64,000 nt of DNA from assembly GCA_051294375.1 (NCBI GenBank), contig CM119264.1, positions 346,148-410,147 of the forward strand. The letters are read 5' to 3'. The DNA is from Paraspadella gotoi. Taxonomy: Eukaryota; Chaetognatha. Of the stretch, positions 45,345 to 58,800 are shown piece by piece (positions within the stretch are counted from its first letter, which is position 1; each line of letters begins with the position of its first letter). Position numbers and translations under genes: made by a program. Under the pieces are notes generated by a model that had not been told where the DNA came from, made no database searches, and saw only the letters and a list, made by a program, of their open reading frames with translations.

Positions 45345-47283
45345 CTCTCTCTTTCTCCCTTCTCTCCTTCTATGATGGATGAAAAAAGCTGGTAAAACTG
45401 CAAATCGTTTGCTTCACCACGGAAGAGAAGAGAGAGAAAGAAAAGAGAAAGAGAGAGAGAGAGAGCGGACTGAGCATGATAAGAGAAGATAAAGCAAAAA
45501 GAAAAGGCGGTAAAAGCGAAAAAAGCAGAGTAAAAATCAACTATAAAAATAAAAAGGAAAAAAAGAAAGAAGAAAACAGTAGAATCGCTTTTACCAACTA
45601 TGCTAGTTCTTTATTTTTACTTATAGTACTAGATTTTCGTTTTTAAAAGGCACTCAAAAACCCAGATGTTTTTAACTCGGTCAACCACTAATTAAACAAG
45701 GTTGAGCAAACAATGCCGAATCTGTCCACGATCATAGCTCCAATAAGAAATTAATTATAAATTAAATAAATTAATTAGTTAATATTATTTTTTTTTATTC
45801 GTTTCAAAATTCGTTTTTTAAAAGTTTGTCTCGCCTCTAAATCACAAAAACTTTAAAATCTCGAGCACAAAATTAATTAATAAATTTTAAATTAATACAA
45901 TCAATTAATAATTTTATTGTTTGTGCCCTCTGTAGTTTCGATCACGTTGGCTGACCTTTTAGTTTCTCCCATATTAAAGTAACGTTTCAGTTTGGACACA
46001 GGTTTGGCGAGTTTATTTATCAAAAACAAAACAATTGGCGACGAGGGAACGGAGATAAAATGTTTGTTTTCATAAAAAACGAGTGTGAAATTAATTCTTT
46101 TAATTTCGAGCATTAAAATTAAAAACGTGAGAATAAAATCAATCCAAAATAAACCCCAACGGTGGTTAAAAACGTGAACGTTCTAGAGCGCAACGACTTC
46201 TCTCTTCTCTAAAACATTGCTAAAGTTTAAAAATAAGACGGATACTAATTGTGGCGCTTATTACCCTTTCCTTGCAGCGGACATTAGACAACTGAATCAT
46301 TTGTAAAACTTTTCCCTATTTTTGGGCCGTCTCGATCGCGATGTCGTCCCGCCGGTGGCTCCACGGACGGTTTGACTTTCATTCCGCGCCCGGAACGCAC
46401 GCGTTCGGCCGCCGCCCAACGAGCGGCACCATTACTAATTACAAATTATTAATAATTAAATATACAGCTCGCATTTACATTTAATAAAAAGAAAAAAGCT
46501 TAATCAAATAGTGAAAATTTTTTGCAATTTTAACTCATTCCAACTTAAACGATTTCATCGAAACTTTATCCGGCTTCAATCACACACATTCCTTACCTAC
46601 ATACAAAATTTATTCTAATCGATCCATGTTAATATAAATAAAAAAAATGAAAAAAATTCAGAATTAAATGTAGCTTATTTTTTCCATTTTAACTCATTTT
46701 CACCTAGACATTTCCTTCGAGACTTGATTTCCTGCCTCAATCACACACTTTTCTTCCCCACTATACAAAATTTTTTCAGTCAATCGCCACCTACAATTAT
46801 TACTTTAACCCCGATTTGAATTTTAATCCAATCCCTAACCTGTAATTCCTAACCCTAATTCTCTTTCCCCCCTTACCCTAATCCCTAATCCTAATCCTAA
46901 CCTTAATCCTTATCCTTAATCCAATAATCCTAATCCTAATCATAATCACTAAACCCTAATTCCTAACCTTTATCCCTAATCCTAAACGTTAATCCCTAAC
47001 CCTTAATCCCTAACCTTAAATCCCTAACCTAATCTTATCCTGAACCCTATAACCCTAAACCCCATACCAAATCTTTAACCTTAAATCCTAATCCCTAATC
47101 CCTAACCCCTAATCACTTACCTAATCCCTATCATCAAATCAACTAACCTACTCTCTATCCTAAATCAATTAACCTCGTCTAATCTAATCGCTAACCCTAA
47201 AACTCCGTTTTTTGTCTATTTTTTTCTGTCTTTATTCTGACGACTGTCATAATTCATTGTCACTGTCACTGTCATAATAGTCA
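45343..47283 (+). repeat. 1,941-bp block, exact duplicate 1
   Basis: Starts CACTCTCTCTTTCTCCCTTC. It appears base-for-base identical to 48,742-50,682 (offset 3,399) wherever I compared it, including unusual indels not found in the other copies. Contains the telomere-like array 46,800-47,160. The only frame, 46,113-45,901 on minus, is identical in both and not gene-like. Confidence 0.85.
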
Positions 47284-48276
47284 TTGTCCTGTCCACTGTC
47301 ATTAATTGTCATGCACTGTCACTGTCAAAAATTGTCACTGTCACTGCTCACTGTAAGTTACAGTGTAACTGTCAACAATTGAACTTGAAATACCGCGGCT
47401 TCCCAAACCGAATAATTCATTTTCACGCGCTCACAAAGTAATCTACGTCATTTAACTCAAAATCACGGTACATCGTGATTTTTTTTCACCATTTCACCCA
47501 CATCACCCTATAACTGGTGGAATGAATTTACCAAACATAATCACCACCTGTAAAACCTGTTCCGCAGTTTCGCAGATTCACTGATTACGTGAACTTTTGA
47601 TCGAAGAAAATGTGACTCGATGTCGCTTCGTCGTCGCCAGCCGCCGCCGGCCGCCGCCGCCGCCGCCGCCAGCCGCCGCCGCCGCCCGCCGCGCCCCGCC
47701 CTCGCCGCCCCCCCCTCCGCCGCCGCCGCAGCCGCCAGCCGCCGACTTTCCGAAACCCAAATTGTTGCTTCGTAATCAAACCTTGTGATTAAATCGTCTT
47801 CAGGAATCTCACTTATTTTTTAAGGTCGGCAGTTGTTTTGTCGACCGATCGTCGGTCGATGGCGGATAGAGAGAGAGGGAAGAGAGAGAAAGGAGAGGGA
47901 GAGAGAGAGACAAGGGAGAGAGAGATGAAAGAAAGAAAGAAGAGAGAGAGAGAGAGAGAGAGTGGAAGAGCAATTCTGCCTCTTCAGGGCGCCATCTCAT
48001 TGGCAATATGCTATCCCTAGGTGCCAATCTCAAATTGCCATCGAAGCGTGCATCTATTGAAAAATTATGCCATCTCAGATTGCCATTTCTCCATCGCCAT
48101 CGTAAGCATCCATCTCATGGCAAGTTATTGCCATCTCAGATTGCCATCTTCAATTTGCATCTCCTCTGCCATTCATCGTTTTCTTATCTCAATCGATTCG
48201 ACGCCACAGCAAGAGGGGGGAGGCGCATAACTCCGGCACCCTGCCTCCGGCACCTGCCTCGTTTGCGACCTGTCAT

Positions 48277-48322
<46 letters not shown>

Positions 48323-48741
48323 CTTCTCTCTCTCTCTCTCTTTTCTTTAAAAACATAAAAATTAATCNNNNNNNNNNNNNNNNNNNNNNNNNATAAATTA
48401 ACAAAGAATCAATAAAATCGCCTCAACTCGTGACATCCCCGACTTCTTTCCCTCGTTATTGACCGGGCGTCATATCGACTTTTCATGAGGACGATGACGA
48501 CGATGACAACGACGATGACGACGACAACGATGAAGAAGATGACGACGACGATGAAGACGACGACGATGAAGACGACGATGATGATGAGGATGAAGAAGAC
48601 GACAACGAGGAAGACGATGATGACGACAAATATGACAAGGATNNNNNNNNNNTTTATCTCTTCGTTGATAGAATCGCGTCGATATGTCGTTAGGAGAGGA
48701 AGAAGGGGAGGGAGAGAGAGGAGAGAGAGAGAGAGAGAGAG
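47284..48741. repeat. GTCACT, GCC-rich, GA/CT and GAC/GAT tracts
   Basis: In order: GTCACTGTC units (47,250-47,370), GCCGCCGCC island (47,632-47,745), GA tract (47,870-47,965), GCCATCTCA units (48,040-48,170), CT tract (48,270-48,345), N run (48,368-48,392), GATGACGACG tract (48,484-48,642), 10-base N run and GA tract (48,695-48,740). Glycine/alanine or D/E-like frames here are compositional. Confidence 0.8.
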
Positions 48742-50682
48742 CACTCTCTCTTTCTCCCTTCTCTCCTTCTATGATGGATGAAAAAAGCTGGTAAAACTGC
48801 AAATCGTTTGCTTCACCACGGAAGAGAAGAGAGAGAAAGAAAAGAGAAAGAGAGAGAGAGAGAGCGGACTGAGCATGATAAGAGAAGATAAAGCAAAAAG
48901 AAAAGGCGGTAAAAGCGAAAAAAGCAGAGTAAAAATCAACTATAAAAATAAAAAGGAAAAAAAGAAAGAAGAAAACAGTAGAATCGCTTTTACCAACTAT
49001 GCTAGTTCTTTATTTTTACTTATAGTACTAGATTTTCGTTTTTAAAAGGCACTCAAAAACCCAGATGTTTTTAACTCGGTCAACCACTAATTAAACAAGG
49101 TTGAGCAAACAATGCCGAATCTGTCCACGATCATAGCTCCAATAAGAAATTAATTATAAATTAAATAAATTAATTAGTTAATATTATTTTTTTTTATTCG
49201 TTTCAAAATTCGTTTTTTAAAAGTTTGTCTCGCCTCTAAATCACAAAAACTTTAAAATCTCGAGCACAAAATTAATTAATAAATTTTAAATTAATACAAT
49301 CAATTAATAATTTTATTGTTTGTGCCCTCTGTAGTTTCGATCACGTTGGCTGACCTTTTAGTTTCTCCCATATTAAAGTAACGTTTCAGTTTGGACACAG
49401 GTTTGGCGAGTTTATTTATCAAAAACAAAACAATTGGCGACGAGGGAACGGAGATAAAATGTTTGTTTTCATAAAAAACGAGTGTGAAATTAATTCTTTT
49501 AATTTCGAGCATTAAAATTAAAAACGTGAGAATAAAATCAATCCAAAATAAACCCCAACGGTGGTTAAAAACGTGAACGTTCTAGAGCGCAACGACTTCT
49601 CTCTTCTCTAAAACATTGCTAAAGTTTAAAAATAAGACGGATACTAATTGTGGCGCTTATTACCCTTTCCTTGCAGCGGACATTAGACAACTGAATCATT
49701 TGTAAAACTTTTCCCTATTTTTGGGCCGTCTCGATCGCGATGTCGTCCCGCCGGTGGCTCCACGGACGGTTTGACTTTCATTCCGCGCCCGGAACGCACG
49801 CGTTCGGCCGCCGCCCAACGAGCGGCACCATTACTAATTACAAATTATTAATAATTAAATATACAGCTCGCATTTACATTTAATAAAAAGAAAAAAGCTT
49901 AATCAAATAGTGAAAATTTTTTGCAATTTTAACTCATTCCAACTTAAACGATTTCATCGAAACTTTATCCGGCTTCAATCACACACATTCCTTACCTACA
50001 TACAAAATTTATTCTAATCGATCCATGTTAATATAAATAAAAAAAATGAAAAAAATTCAGAATTAAATGTAGCTTATTTTTTCCATTTTAACTCATTTTC
50101 ACCTAGACATTTCCTTCGAGACTTGATTTCCTGCCTCAATCACACACTTTTCTTCCCCACTATACAAAATTTTTTCAGTCAATCGCCACCTACAATTATT
50201 ACTTTAACCCCGATTTGAATTTTAATCCAATCCCTAACCTGTAATTCCTAACCCTAATTCTCTTTCCCCCCTTACCCTAATCCCTAATCCTAATCCTAAC
50301 CTTAATCCTTATCCTTAATCCAATAATCCTAATCCTAATCATAATCACTAAACCCTAATTCCTAACCTTTATCCCTAATCCTAAACGTTAATCCCTAACC
50401 CTTAATCCCTAACCTTAAATCCCTAACCTAATCTTATCCTGAACCCTATAACCCTAAACCCCATACCAAATCTTTAACCTTAAATCCTAATCCCTAATCC
50501 CTAACCCCTAATCACTTACCTAATCCCTATCATCAAATCAACTAACCTACTCTCTATCCTAAATCAATTAACCTCGTCTAATCTAATCGCTAACCCTAAA
50601 ACTCCGTTTTTTGTCTATTTTTTTCTGTCTTTATTCTGACGACTGTCATAATTCATTGTCACTGTCACTGTCATAATAGTCA
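48742..50682 (+). repeat. 1,941-bp block, exact duplicate 2
   Basis: Identical partner of 45,343-47,283. Identity ends at 50,682, after which the sequence continues as a noisier version of 47,284 onward (CACTTCGTGCCC against CATTGTCC). Confidence 0.85.
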
Positions 50683-53035
50683 CTTCGTGCCCTGTCCACT
50701 GTCATTAATTGTCATTGTCAGGCTTGGTCACTGTTCAAAAATTGTCACTGTGCACTCGTCACTGTAAGTTAAGTGTAACCTGTCAACAATTGACTTGAGA
50801 TACCAACAGCGGCTTCCGCAAACGTTAATAATGATCATTCTTCAGCGCGTCAGCAAAGTAATCTAGCGTCATTAATCTTACAAAATCATGCGGTAGCAGT
50901 CGTGAATTTTTTTCACGCATATTTCACCACATCACGGATACGCTATAGTACTGGTGAATGAATTTACCAAACATAATCACACCTGTAAAACCTGTTCGCG
51001 GCAGTTTGCGCAGATTCACTGATTACGTGAACTTTTGATCCGAGAAAATTGTGACTCGATGTCGCTCCGTCGTCGCCAGCGCGCCGGCCGCCGGCCGCAC
51101 GCCGGCCAGCCGCCGCCGGCCGCCACGCGGCGCCGCCCTCGGCCGGCCCCCCCTGGCCGCCGCCGCCGGCAGCCGCCAGCCGCCGCTTCCGAAACACAAC
51201 ACTTGTTGCTTGGCGTAATCAAACCTTGTGATTAAATCGTGCTTGCAGAGATCTCAGCTTATTTTTTAAGGTGGCATTTGTGTTCTTGTTGTTTGTCGAC
51301 GGCGTCGGTCGGTCCGATGGTGAAGAGAGAGAGGAGAGAGAGAGAGAGGAAGGGAGAGGGAGACGAGAGAGAGCAGAAGGGAGAAGAGAGATGAAAGAAA
51401 GAAGAGAAGAGAGAGAGAGCAGAGAGAGAGCTGGGGAGAGGGCAATTACTGGCCTCTCTCTAGGGCGCATCTCATTGGCAATATGCTAGTCGCCTAGGTG
51501 CCATCTCAAATTGCGGGCATCAGCGATAGGTGATAAAAATTTATGGCCATCCAGAATGCCATTCTCCATCGCGCATCGTAGCATCTCATCTCATGGGCAA
51601 ATTATTGCGCATCTCAGATTGGCCATCTCAATCTCGCATCGCGATACTCTGCCATTCATCTGCGTTTTCTTATCTCAATCTGATTCAGACTGCGCACAAG
51701 GCAAGAGGGAGGCGCGATAACTCGGCACGGGACCTGCCTCCCGGCAGCCTGCTCGTCGTTGCGACCTGTGCATTTTCTCTCTTCTCTCTCTGCCTCTCTC
51801 TCTCTCGTCTCTCATCTCTTCCTTCTATCTCTCTGCTCTCCTCTCTCTGCTGTCTTGGTAAAAAACATAAAAATTAATCATAAATTAACATACAGAATCT
51901 CAATTAAAATCGCGCTCAAACTCGTGACATCGGTTCCTCGCGGGCTGAGGTCTTTCCCTCGTTATGTATGAGGCCGGGTCGTCATATCGTACTGTTTGGG
52001 CATGAGGACTGATGACGACGAAATGACAACAGACGATGACGACGCGAACAACGATGAAGAAGAAGACGACGGAGCGATGAAGACAGGGACGACGATGAAG
52101 ACGACGATGATAGATCTGAGGATGAAGAACGAGCGACAAACGAGGAAGGAGCGAGATAGAGGCGTACAAAATATGACCAAGGATGACCAATGACGGCGAC
52201 GATGATGCGATAAATACGGATGACTGAGGCGATGAAGGACAAACTACGATGAGTGAATGATGAAGAGATGATGAAGATGATGATGGATCGATGATTCGAT
52301 GATGATGATGTCAGATGATGATTGATGAACGATGACGATGAAGGCGGACGACGATCGATGACGACAACGACACGGCGATAAAGACTACGACGATTGAAGA
52401 GACGACTGAGATGAAAAGCGACACGATGAAGACGAACGAAGCGATTCGCCGCCATATAACCATTGTATTCTCTTCGATTGATAGAATTCGCGTCGATTAT
52501 GTCGTTAGTGGTAGGAGAAGAAGGGGAGGGGAGAGAGAGGGGCCTAGAGAGAGAGAGCAGAAGAGAGAAGAGAGAGAGAGAGAAGAAGGAGGTGAGGGCA
52601 TGGAGAGAGAGAAGAGGAGGAGATGAGAACGACAGGAAAGAGAGAGAGAGTGAGCAGGATAGAGAGAAGAGACGAGAGACAAGCGAGANNNNNNNNNNNN
52701 NNNNNNNNNNNNNGAGAGAGAGAGAGAAAGAAAGGGAGGGAGAGAGGAGAGGGAGAGGGAGAAAGAGAGAGAAAGATTAAAAAAGAAAGAAAGAGATAGA
52801 AAAGTAACGGAGAGAGACAGAAACAGAAACAGAATCAGTAAAAAAAAAAGAAAGAGAATAAAAGCATGGAAAATTAGCGATAAAAGAAAAAAAATTACTA
52901 GATTGGGAGAGGGAGAGCAATAGCGACAGCGAGACACAAAAGACAAAATGATGAGAAGGAAAAATCTAATTAAGATAGAAAATCGCATCCACGCCTGATT
53001 TCATTACATCTTGTGAAGAGAGAGAGAGAGAGAGA
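50683..53035. repeat. Noisy repeat of the 47,284-48,741 composite
   Basis: Same order of tracts (GTCACT, GCC-rich 51,070-51,190, GA 51,320-51,435, GCCATC units, CT, GAC/GAT 52,000-52,440, GA 52,510-52,960) with many extra C and G bases. N run 52,689-52,713. No gene. Confidence 0.75.
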
Positions 53036-53228
53036 NNNNNNNNNNNNNNNNNNNNNNNNNNNNNNNNNNNNNNNNNNNNNNNNNNNNNNNNNNNNNNNNN
53101 NNNNNNNNNNNNNNNNNNNNNNNNNNNNNNNNNNNNNNNNNNNNNNNNNNNNNNNNNNNNNNNNNNNNNNNNNNNNNNNNNNNNNNNNNNNNNNNNNNNN
53201 NNNNNNNNNNNNNNNNNNNNNNNNNNNN
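53036..53228. other. 193-base N gap inside a GA microsatellite
   Basis: Flanked on both sides by GAGAGAGA. Unlike the 25- and 10-base gaps its length looks estimated, so a long (GA)n is likely. Confidence 0.9.
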
Positions 53229-53249
<21 letters not shown>

Positions 53250-53263
<14 letters not shown>

Positions 53264-54860
53264 AACAAGGCTGTGCTGGCGGCATCAGAGCAGAAAATGG
53301 ATTTGCCTCCTATTTTTATGAGGTTCATTCAAAATGACCCAAAGGAATTCGATATATTGATTTTTTTTTTAAACTTTTTCCTTATTCACGATGAAAGTCT
53401 GAGATTTGAATAATAGTTTTCATAATCAATTTTAAGAAAAAGCGACTTATGATCATTTTGTAGGACATCAACTCTCGTTGTCGTTCGTCGCTCTCAACTT
53501 CCTTTTGTAAAAGTGTTTAAAAGTATAAACAATAAATATATGTTTATAAACATTATTGTTTGTTATAATTCCATTTATATGTTTTAATTATGTTTTCCTT
53601 TCATACAGATTGTGATAATATTAATTAGCCATCGTCGGGGTTTAGTATTGGTTTATTATTGGTTTGGTGCTGGTTTCGTAAGTGTATTACTCATATGTCA
53701 TTCTACATCCATTCTATGTGCTTAGCTATTGAATAGGCGGAGCTTACCTGAGAGATCATTTATATTCTGATTGTATACCGATGCTTGCTTTTGCTTACCT
53801 CCAGTTCTAGTTTACGTTTGTTCCCAAAGACTCGCGTTTCAACCAGCGTTATTGATAATCTCAGAAGGGTGAGCAAGAGACGGAAAACTCCGCTCATCAA
53901 TTATAATCTATCAGTTATTATCAGTTATTATAATTTTATGATACTGTTTTTTTACCATTGTTCACCTAAGTTAGTTAAAACCCTACGTGTTGATGTTTCG
54001 CACCTAATCAGCCATTGAAAAAACTTTTGTTCACACTTTTGCGCAAATTGCAAAAATATTTCAGATGTGGATTGTGGAGTAAATGGAAAAGTGTAGGAAT
54101 ATTTAGAATATTTGAATTTTAAGAATTTAAGGGGCGTTCTGAGAAAATAAGGCCTAAAAAAGGCATTTTGTTTAAAGAATAATTCTCATTTATTTTAAAG
54201 AGCTCAAGATCCTATATACATTTTTTCTATGTACATTTATTCGAGCGATTTATTGTTTGGTATTATTAATCTAATAAACAACCTGTAATAAATATTTTTT
54301 TTGCAATAACTATGACCTTTTCCTAGAAATCCAGGATCGGCTTTCATTATTGGTTTTCATCGATCAAGACGATGATCAGGTTTTTGATTTTCCCAAAGAT
54401 TTTCTGGTTTTTGTGTTTATTTCACGTTTCTAAACAGGTAATTATAGTTTTGTGAAAAATTAGCCAAGGTTTCATTAGAAACAAGTTTGAGCAAATGCCG
54501 TATGTGCCCATTTATATTTAATATAAAAAAGTCTAATCAATGAGAAAAAGAAGTTTTTTTTTCATTTAACTCATTTCCACTAGGACGATTCCAGCGAAAC
54601 TTAATTTCTTGCTCAATCACACACTTTTCTACCCACATACAAAATTACAAGTATATCGCCCCATACAATCATGAGTAATTGGTGTTCAAATCTAAGGGAA
54701 ACCAACGGACAGACAGACAAACGGATGGACATCGATTTTTTTGCATCATTTATCAGAATTCGATGTTCTGACATCATTTAAGTAACTTACCGACAAGATT
54801 GTGGGGGCCGACCGATGGACTGACAAAATGAATTATAGAGTCAGAATCTGTTTAACAGGT
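53250..54860. repeat. Interspersed block, no gene
   Basis: 53,250-54,560 is the forward partner of 4,890-6,120 and 39,800-40,760. 54,560-54,690 contains a reversed monomer of the CAATCACACACTTTTCTACC family. 54,700-54,860 is a reversed copy of the element at 63,190-63,370. Confidence 0.7.
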
Positions 54861-54876
54861 CCGGCTAAAAACAAGT

Positions 54877-55220
54877 TGTAGCGGTAGTATTTCATACCCC
54901 GTTACTCGTCCGAGAATCGTCAGAGGTAGCACGAGCTCCTCCCAACCCAAAGGACTCGGCTTTTCGCCCTGCTTTTTCACACAATAAAGTGCGATGGGGC
55001 GTCTAAACCACCTGTAGTGATAGACGACAGCCCTATCCAAAGTTCGGGATCTTGTGTGCAACGGATGGTGAACTGCACGCGGCATCGTCTTCCACATTGG
55101 ATCACGTCGGGCTCACGTAAACCTCAGTCCTTTGAGTTTGGAGGAGCTCGTGCTACCTCCGGCGCCAGAGGTGCTGCTGATTGTCAGACGAGTAACGGGG
55201 TATGAAATACTACCGCTACA
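54877..55220. mobile_element. 344-bp terminal-inverted-repeat element (MITE-like) with AAGT target duplication
   Basis: Left end TGTAGCGGTAGTATTTCATA at 54,877. The exact reverse complement ends at 55,220, with the first 34 bases perfect. Pairing resumes imperfectly inward (GAGGTAGCACGAGCTCCTCC at 54,923 against its complement at 55,141-55,160), so the arms exceed 100 bases. AAGT occurs at 54,873-54,876 and 55,221-55,224, a plausible 4-base target-site duplication. No transposase frame, so it would be non-autonomous. Superfamily not assigned. Confidence 0.8.
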
Positions 55221-55394
55221 AAGTAATATTAAGTTATTAAATACGTTTTTAATGGTAATTAAATGAAATAAGTTAACTTAAGATACTTTTAAAATTTTCT
55301 TGATACCTTTTACTAAATCCTGAAAGAGAGAGCATAATATTATCATTGTATTGCGGCAAGTTCAAGCATATGAGCATGATACCTTCAGTTTGAC

Positions 55395-55645
55395 ACAGTG
55401 GCTAATCGAGTAATACCATCAGCTCATGACCATTAGGTACAATTAGGTTTCTACCCTAATTTAAGCTTGATGACGGCCATCAACCACCTTGGGGGTGTGG
55501 TAAATCCTCAAGCCTGGTTCCAAGCCCAGGACCCGTTCCATGGCTTTTAGAGGGGCTTAAAGTTGTGGATAGAACTATTCAGACTATTTAGCGCCTCATC
55601 CACAATATTACGGTTCTTTGTAAGTCATCAACTTGAATTTTATTT
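55395..55645. repeat. Interspersed repeat, copy upstream of the XK-related gene
   Basis: AGCTCATGACCATTAGGTAC ... GGGGCTTAAAGTTGTGGATA ... GCGCCTCATCCACAATATTA. The same order is seen at 41,690-42,030 and in the last intron of the gene at 61,095-61,315 (AGCTTATGACTCTTAGGTAC ... GCGCCTTATCCACAAG). Confidence 0.65.
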
Positions 55646-55680
55646 CCTTTTTTCAAAATTAACAACTCTTTTATCCCCAG

Positions 55681-55871
55681 TTTATTGATAAAGACTTCAT
55701 CAAGCAATGTTGGAATTGCAACGTCTCAATCGCAGAGGATTCCGTCAATTCCTCAATCAGAGCAAGAGACGAAGATGGCAGCAGTTGTCTTCATGAAGCA
55801 GCGGCCGCTCTTTGCCTCCATCTGGTGGATGACCTGATACAATTGGGGGCAGTTGTGAATGAGAGAGACAG
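55681..55871 (+). CDS. Exon with first ankyrin-type repeat
   Basis: Acceptor TTATCCCCAG, donor ACAG|GTAAAA, leaving phase 2. Reads FIDKDFIKQCWNCNVSIAED, then the ankyrin-type DEDGSSCLHEAAAALCLHLV and LIQLGAVVNERD. The two leftover bases AG join A of the next exon to give Arg. No ATG is apparent, so earlier coding exons are expected. Confidence 0.65.
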
Positions 55872-58800
55872 GTAAAATTGTTTTACTAGACTAGGTTAAT
55901 GGGTCTACTGGTTTCAGTTAACATTGTTTTTCAGTCATTTAGCGGTTTTTAGGTACTAGCAGTTCAATAAACCAGTTTTAGTTTCAAAAATTGCAAGATT
56001 ATTTGTTTTACTATATTAGACTAAATTATACTAAATTTTAAAACAAATAAAAAATTCAAACATTTGATTTAAGTGTTAAATTTAATTTTTATTTAATTCA
56101 TTTCATATTTATAAACGTAATGGGGAGATGGATGTTAGTGTCACCGTAAGTATTTGATACTGATTTACTCACCGGCAGCATAAAAAAGGATTTTATTGTA
56201 AATTGTAGGACCACAGTATGATTAATCATAATTTTAACCCCAGAACTCTTTTTTCAGGGTAGGAACTAAGAAAATTATTAGTAGTAATCTTACATCTACT
56301 AAGCGCCTAATTAACAGAGTATGGTGGACTAAAATCTACCAACCGTTCATCAGCGGCCATTGGTGCCGGAGGCAAGTCATTCGCCTCCCAACCCAAAAGT
56401 CCGTGGTTCTAGCCCGGTGGTCGCCTGGCAGTTAAGAGGGACGGGGCGCTTAACCCGCCTGTAACACAGTGTTACAGCCTGATCCGAAGCTCAGGGACTG
56501 CTTATATTGAACGGTTCTGTCACTAACACATAACAATAATTACTGTCTCTTCAAGAGCTTAACCAAATCATCGTTCATATCTTTGTTACAAGAATGAGCC
56601 TTTCATAGACCTAACTACATCGCCCACCACAGATTCGGCGCAACTCCTCTGCTTAAAGCCTTCTCTGGTGCCGTATCCAGATCCGGACCCGAGGGGAATC
56701 TTCTCCCAGTCGCTCGTCGACTTCTCTCTGCGCCAACCGTAGACATTAACGCCCCCAACCGGTTTGGAACGACGGTGCTCAGAGAAGCCCTCGTCTTTTA
56801 TCAACGACACGAGTCGCCGCAAGTGTTGGTGGAACTGGTCGCTAGCGGAGCTGATGTTGCTGTTGCTAAGACAACGGCTCCGAGATGGGATTCGTTCAGA
56901 AAAGACTGGGAGAAGAATTTGAAGAATGATAAAGTTAAGGAAGCGTTGAAGAGAGGTTTGATAGGTAAGAGGACAAAATGGATAGATCACCAGTGGCTGC
57001 GCCAATATATGTAAGTTGCTTTCAAGGGTTTAAACTGAACTGTTACTGCGGCAAAACTAATATTTTGTTACTTGAAATTACTTTTTATAAATTAGTATTT
57101 TGGATATTTTTTTCTTTCAACTATTTTGCCTGCATGATTTTGTCAACCTGCATCATTTTTTAAACTTGCATATTTTTTTCAAAGAGAAAAATATACCCGT
57201 CTGATGTATTAACTAGATAGGTTGCTACAAAGACAAAGTATCTATAGTCTTGTATGTATGTATTTACCGCATAAAAATTGAAAACAAAAATTTAACAGTT
57301 TAATAAATTGATTCACCCACTGGATGAGACTACTCCATGTTAAGTTATCTCTGAACTTAATAATCACGGGTCTATCTCTTAGAAAGAATGGCGATCCCCT
57401 CTCTTGTCATCTAATTTACAGAATTTTGCTCCTCCTGTTTGAACGCTACGTGCACAGTGGATGACGACTCTGTCCGGTGCAACTGTGCCAAAGGATGGAA
57501 GGGAAAGACGTGCGAATTACGTAAGAAGCAAAAGATAATTGGTAGGATAAAGAGTTTTAAGTGAAGGAGAAAAAAATCTCGTTAAGGGAGATTTAAGATG
57601 AGGAGGGAACCTCATTTGTGAGTTGGTTATTTTGTGAGAACGTGTTCGGAGAAAAAAATGATCAGATTTTAGTGATTACATTTGCCATGCGCGATGTTGG
57701 CAAAACTTTGGCAGTCTTTAAGTCCTTTTAACAACCTTAAGTATTTGTGTCTCCTAGTTGTTATTGCAATTAAAAAAGGTGGTCATGATTCAGCAACTTG
57801 GCGCATTCCGTACAGTTTAATCTTTACTTTTGCATTTTGCTGCCATTCAATAGACTGTAGTCATTTAAAGTATTTCTTTTTTTATTTCAGCAACCTGTTC
57901 TTCATGCTTTGATGAATCCTGCATGTTTGATGGCAACAGAGATGATTGCAATTGTTCATTGGAACAGCGCAACAATTATTGTAGAAAAAGTGAATATTTA
58001 TTATATTTTATTTTGGGTCACTTGAGCGGTTAAAATATTTTTAAAATTTGATGTTAAATAATAATCCTTTTTTTTAAATTGCCTTGTTACAACCATGAAA
58101 TTGACATTTTTATTTACAGATGGAACATATTGTAAACTAGATCCCTGTAAGGAAAAGGGAATATGTTTATATACTGATGGTTTACCTTCTTGTAATTGCA
58201 GTTTTGGTTGGATAGGAAAATTTTGTAATCAAGGTGATCAATTTAAAATTGATATCATCATCGTTCATAATGAAATCATATCAAAAAAGCATTTTAACTT
58301 TGTGTTGTATAGATGCTCCCTCTATTTCCAAAAAAACAACACTAACATTCCTTTCCCCATTCTAAAATACAAAACTTTAAATAAGCCTGTTATATTATAG
58401 CTTTATATTTATATTTATAAATCTGGCACTTTATTGTTGAAAAAATATAATACAATGGAATCAAAAGACTTTTAATTTATATCAATTTTCATATCATGAC
58501 CTCCAGATCCCAACTGGCAGGTAATCAGCTCTCATTTACCATTTTGTCTCCACTTTTCAGATTCTCCGTGTCCGACTCCACGGCTCGGCTCAGAATTCTC
58601 TAACCCCGTGGGTATTCGGCCTGAATGTCGCCATTTTTCCAAAAAGGAAACTCTGACGCGCTGTTGCCAGGAAGGATATTTCTCAGAAATGTCGGATTCC
58701 CTCATCTGCGACTTAAACCGGACATCAAAATCCATTAAGTGGAAAGGATTTCTGTCCTGTTTAACTTACGTCACCAAATACAAAGGAGATCGAGCTTTCA

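Noticed and set aside
45901-46113. Identical 70-codon ORFs at 45,901-46,113 and 49,300-49,512 as a conserved gene
   Set aside because: They are identical because the whole 1,941-bp block is identical; the more diverged copies at 38,000-38,250 and 12,600-12,800 do not keep the frame.
47578-47788. Glycine/alanine-rich or proline-rich small proteins over a GCC island
   Set aside because: Pure GCC repeat; counterparts at 51,035-51,235 and 7,861-8,064 do not preserve the frame.
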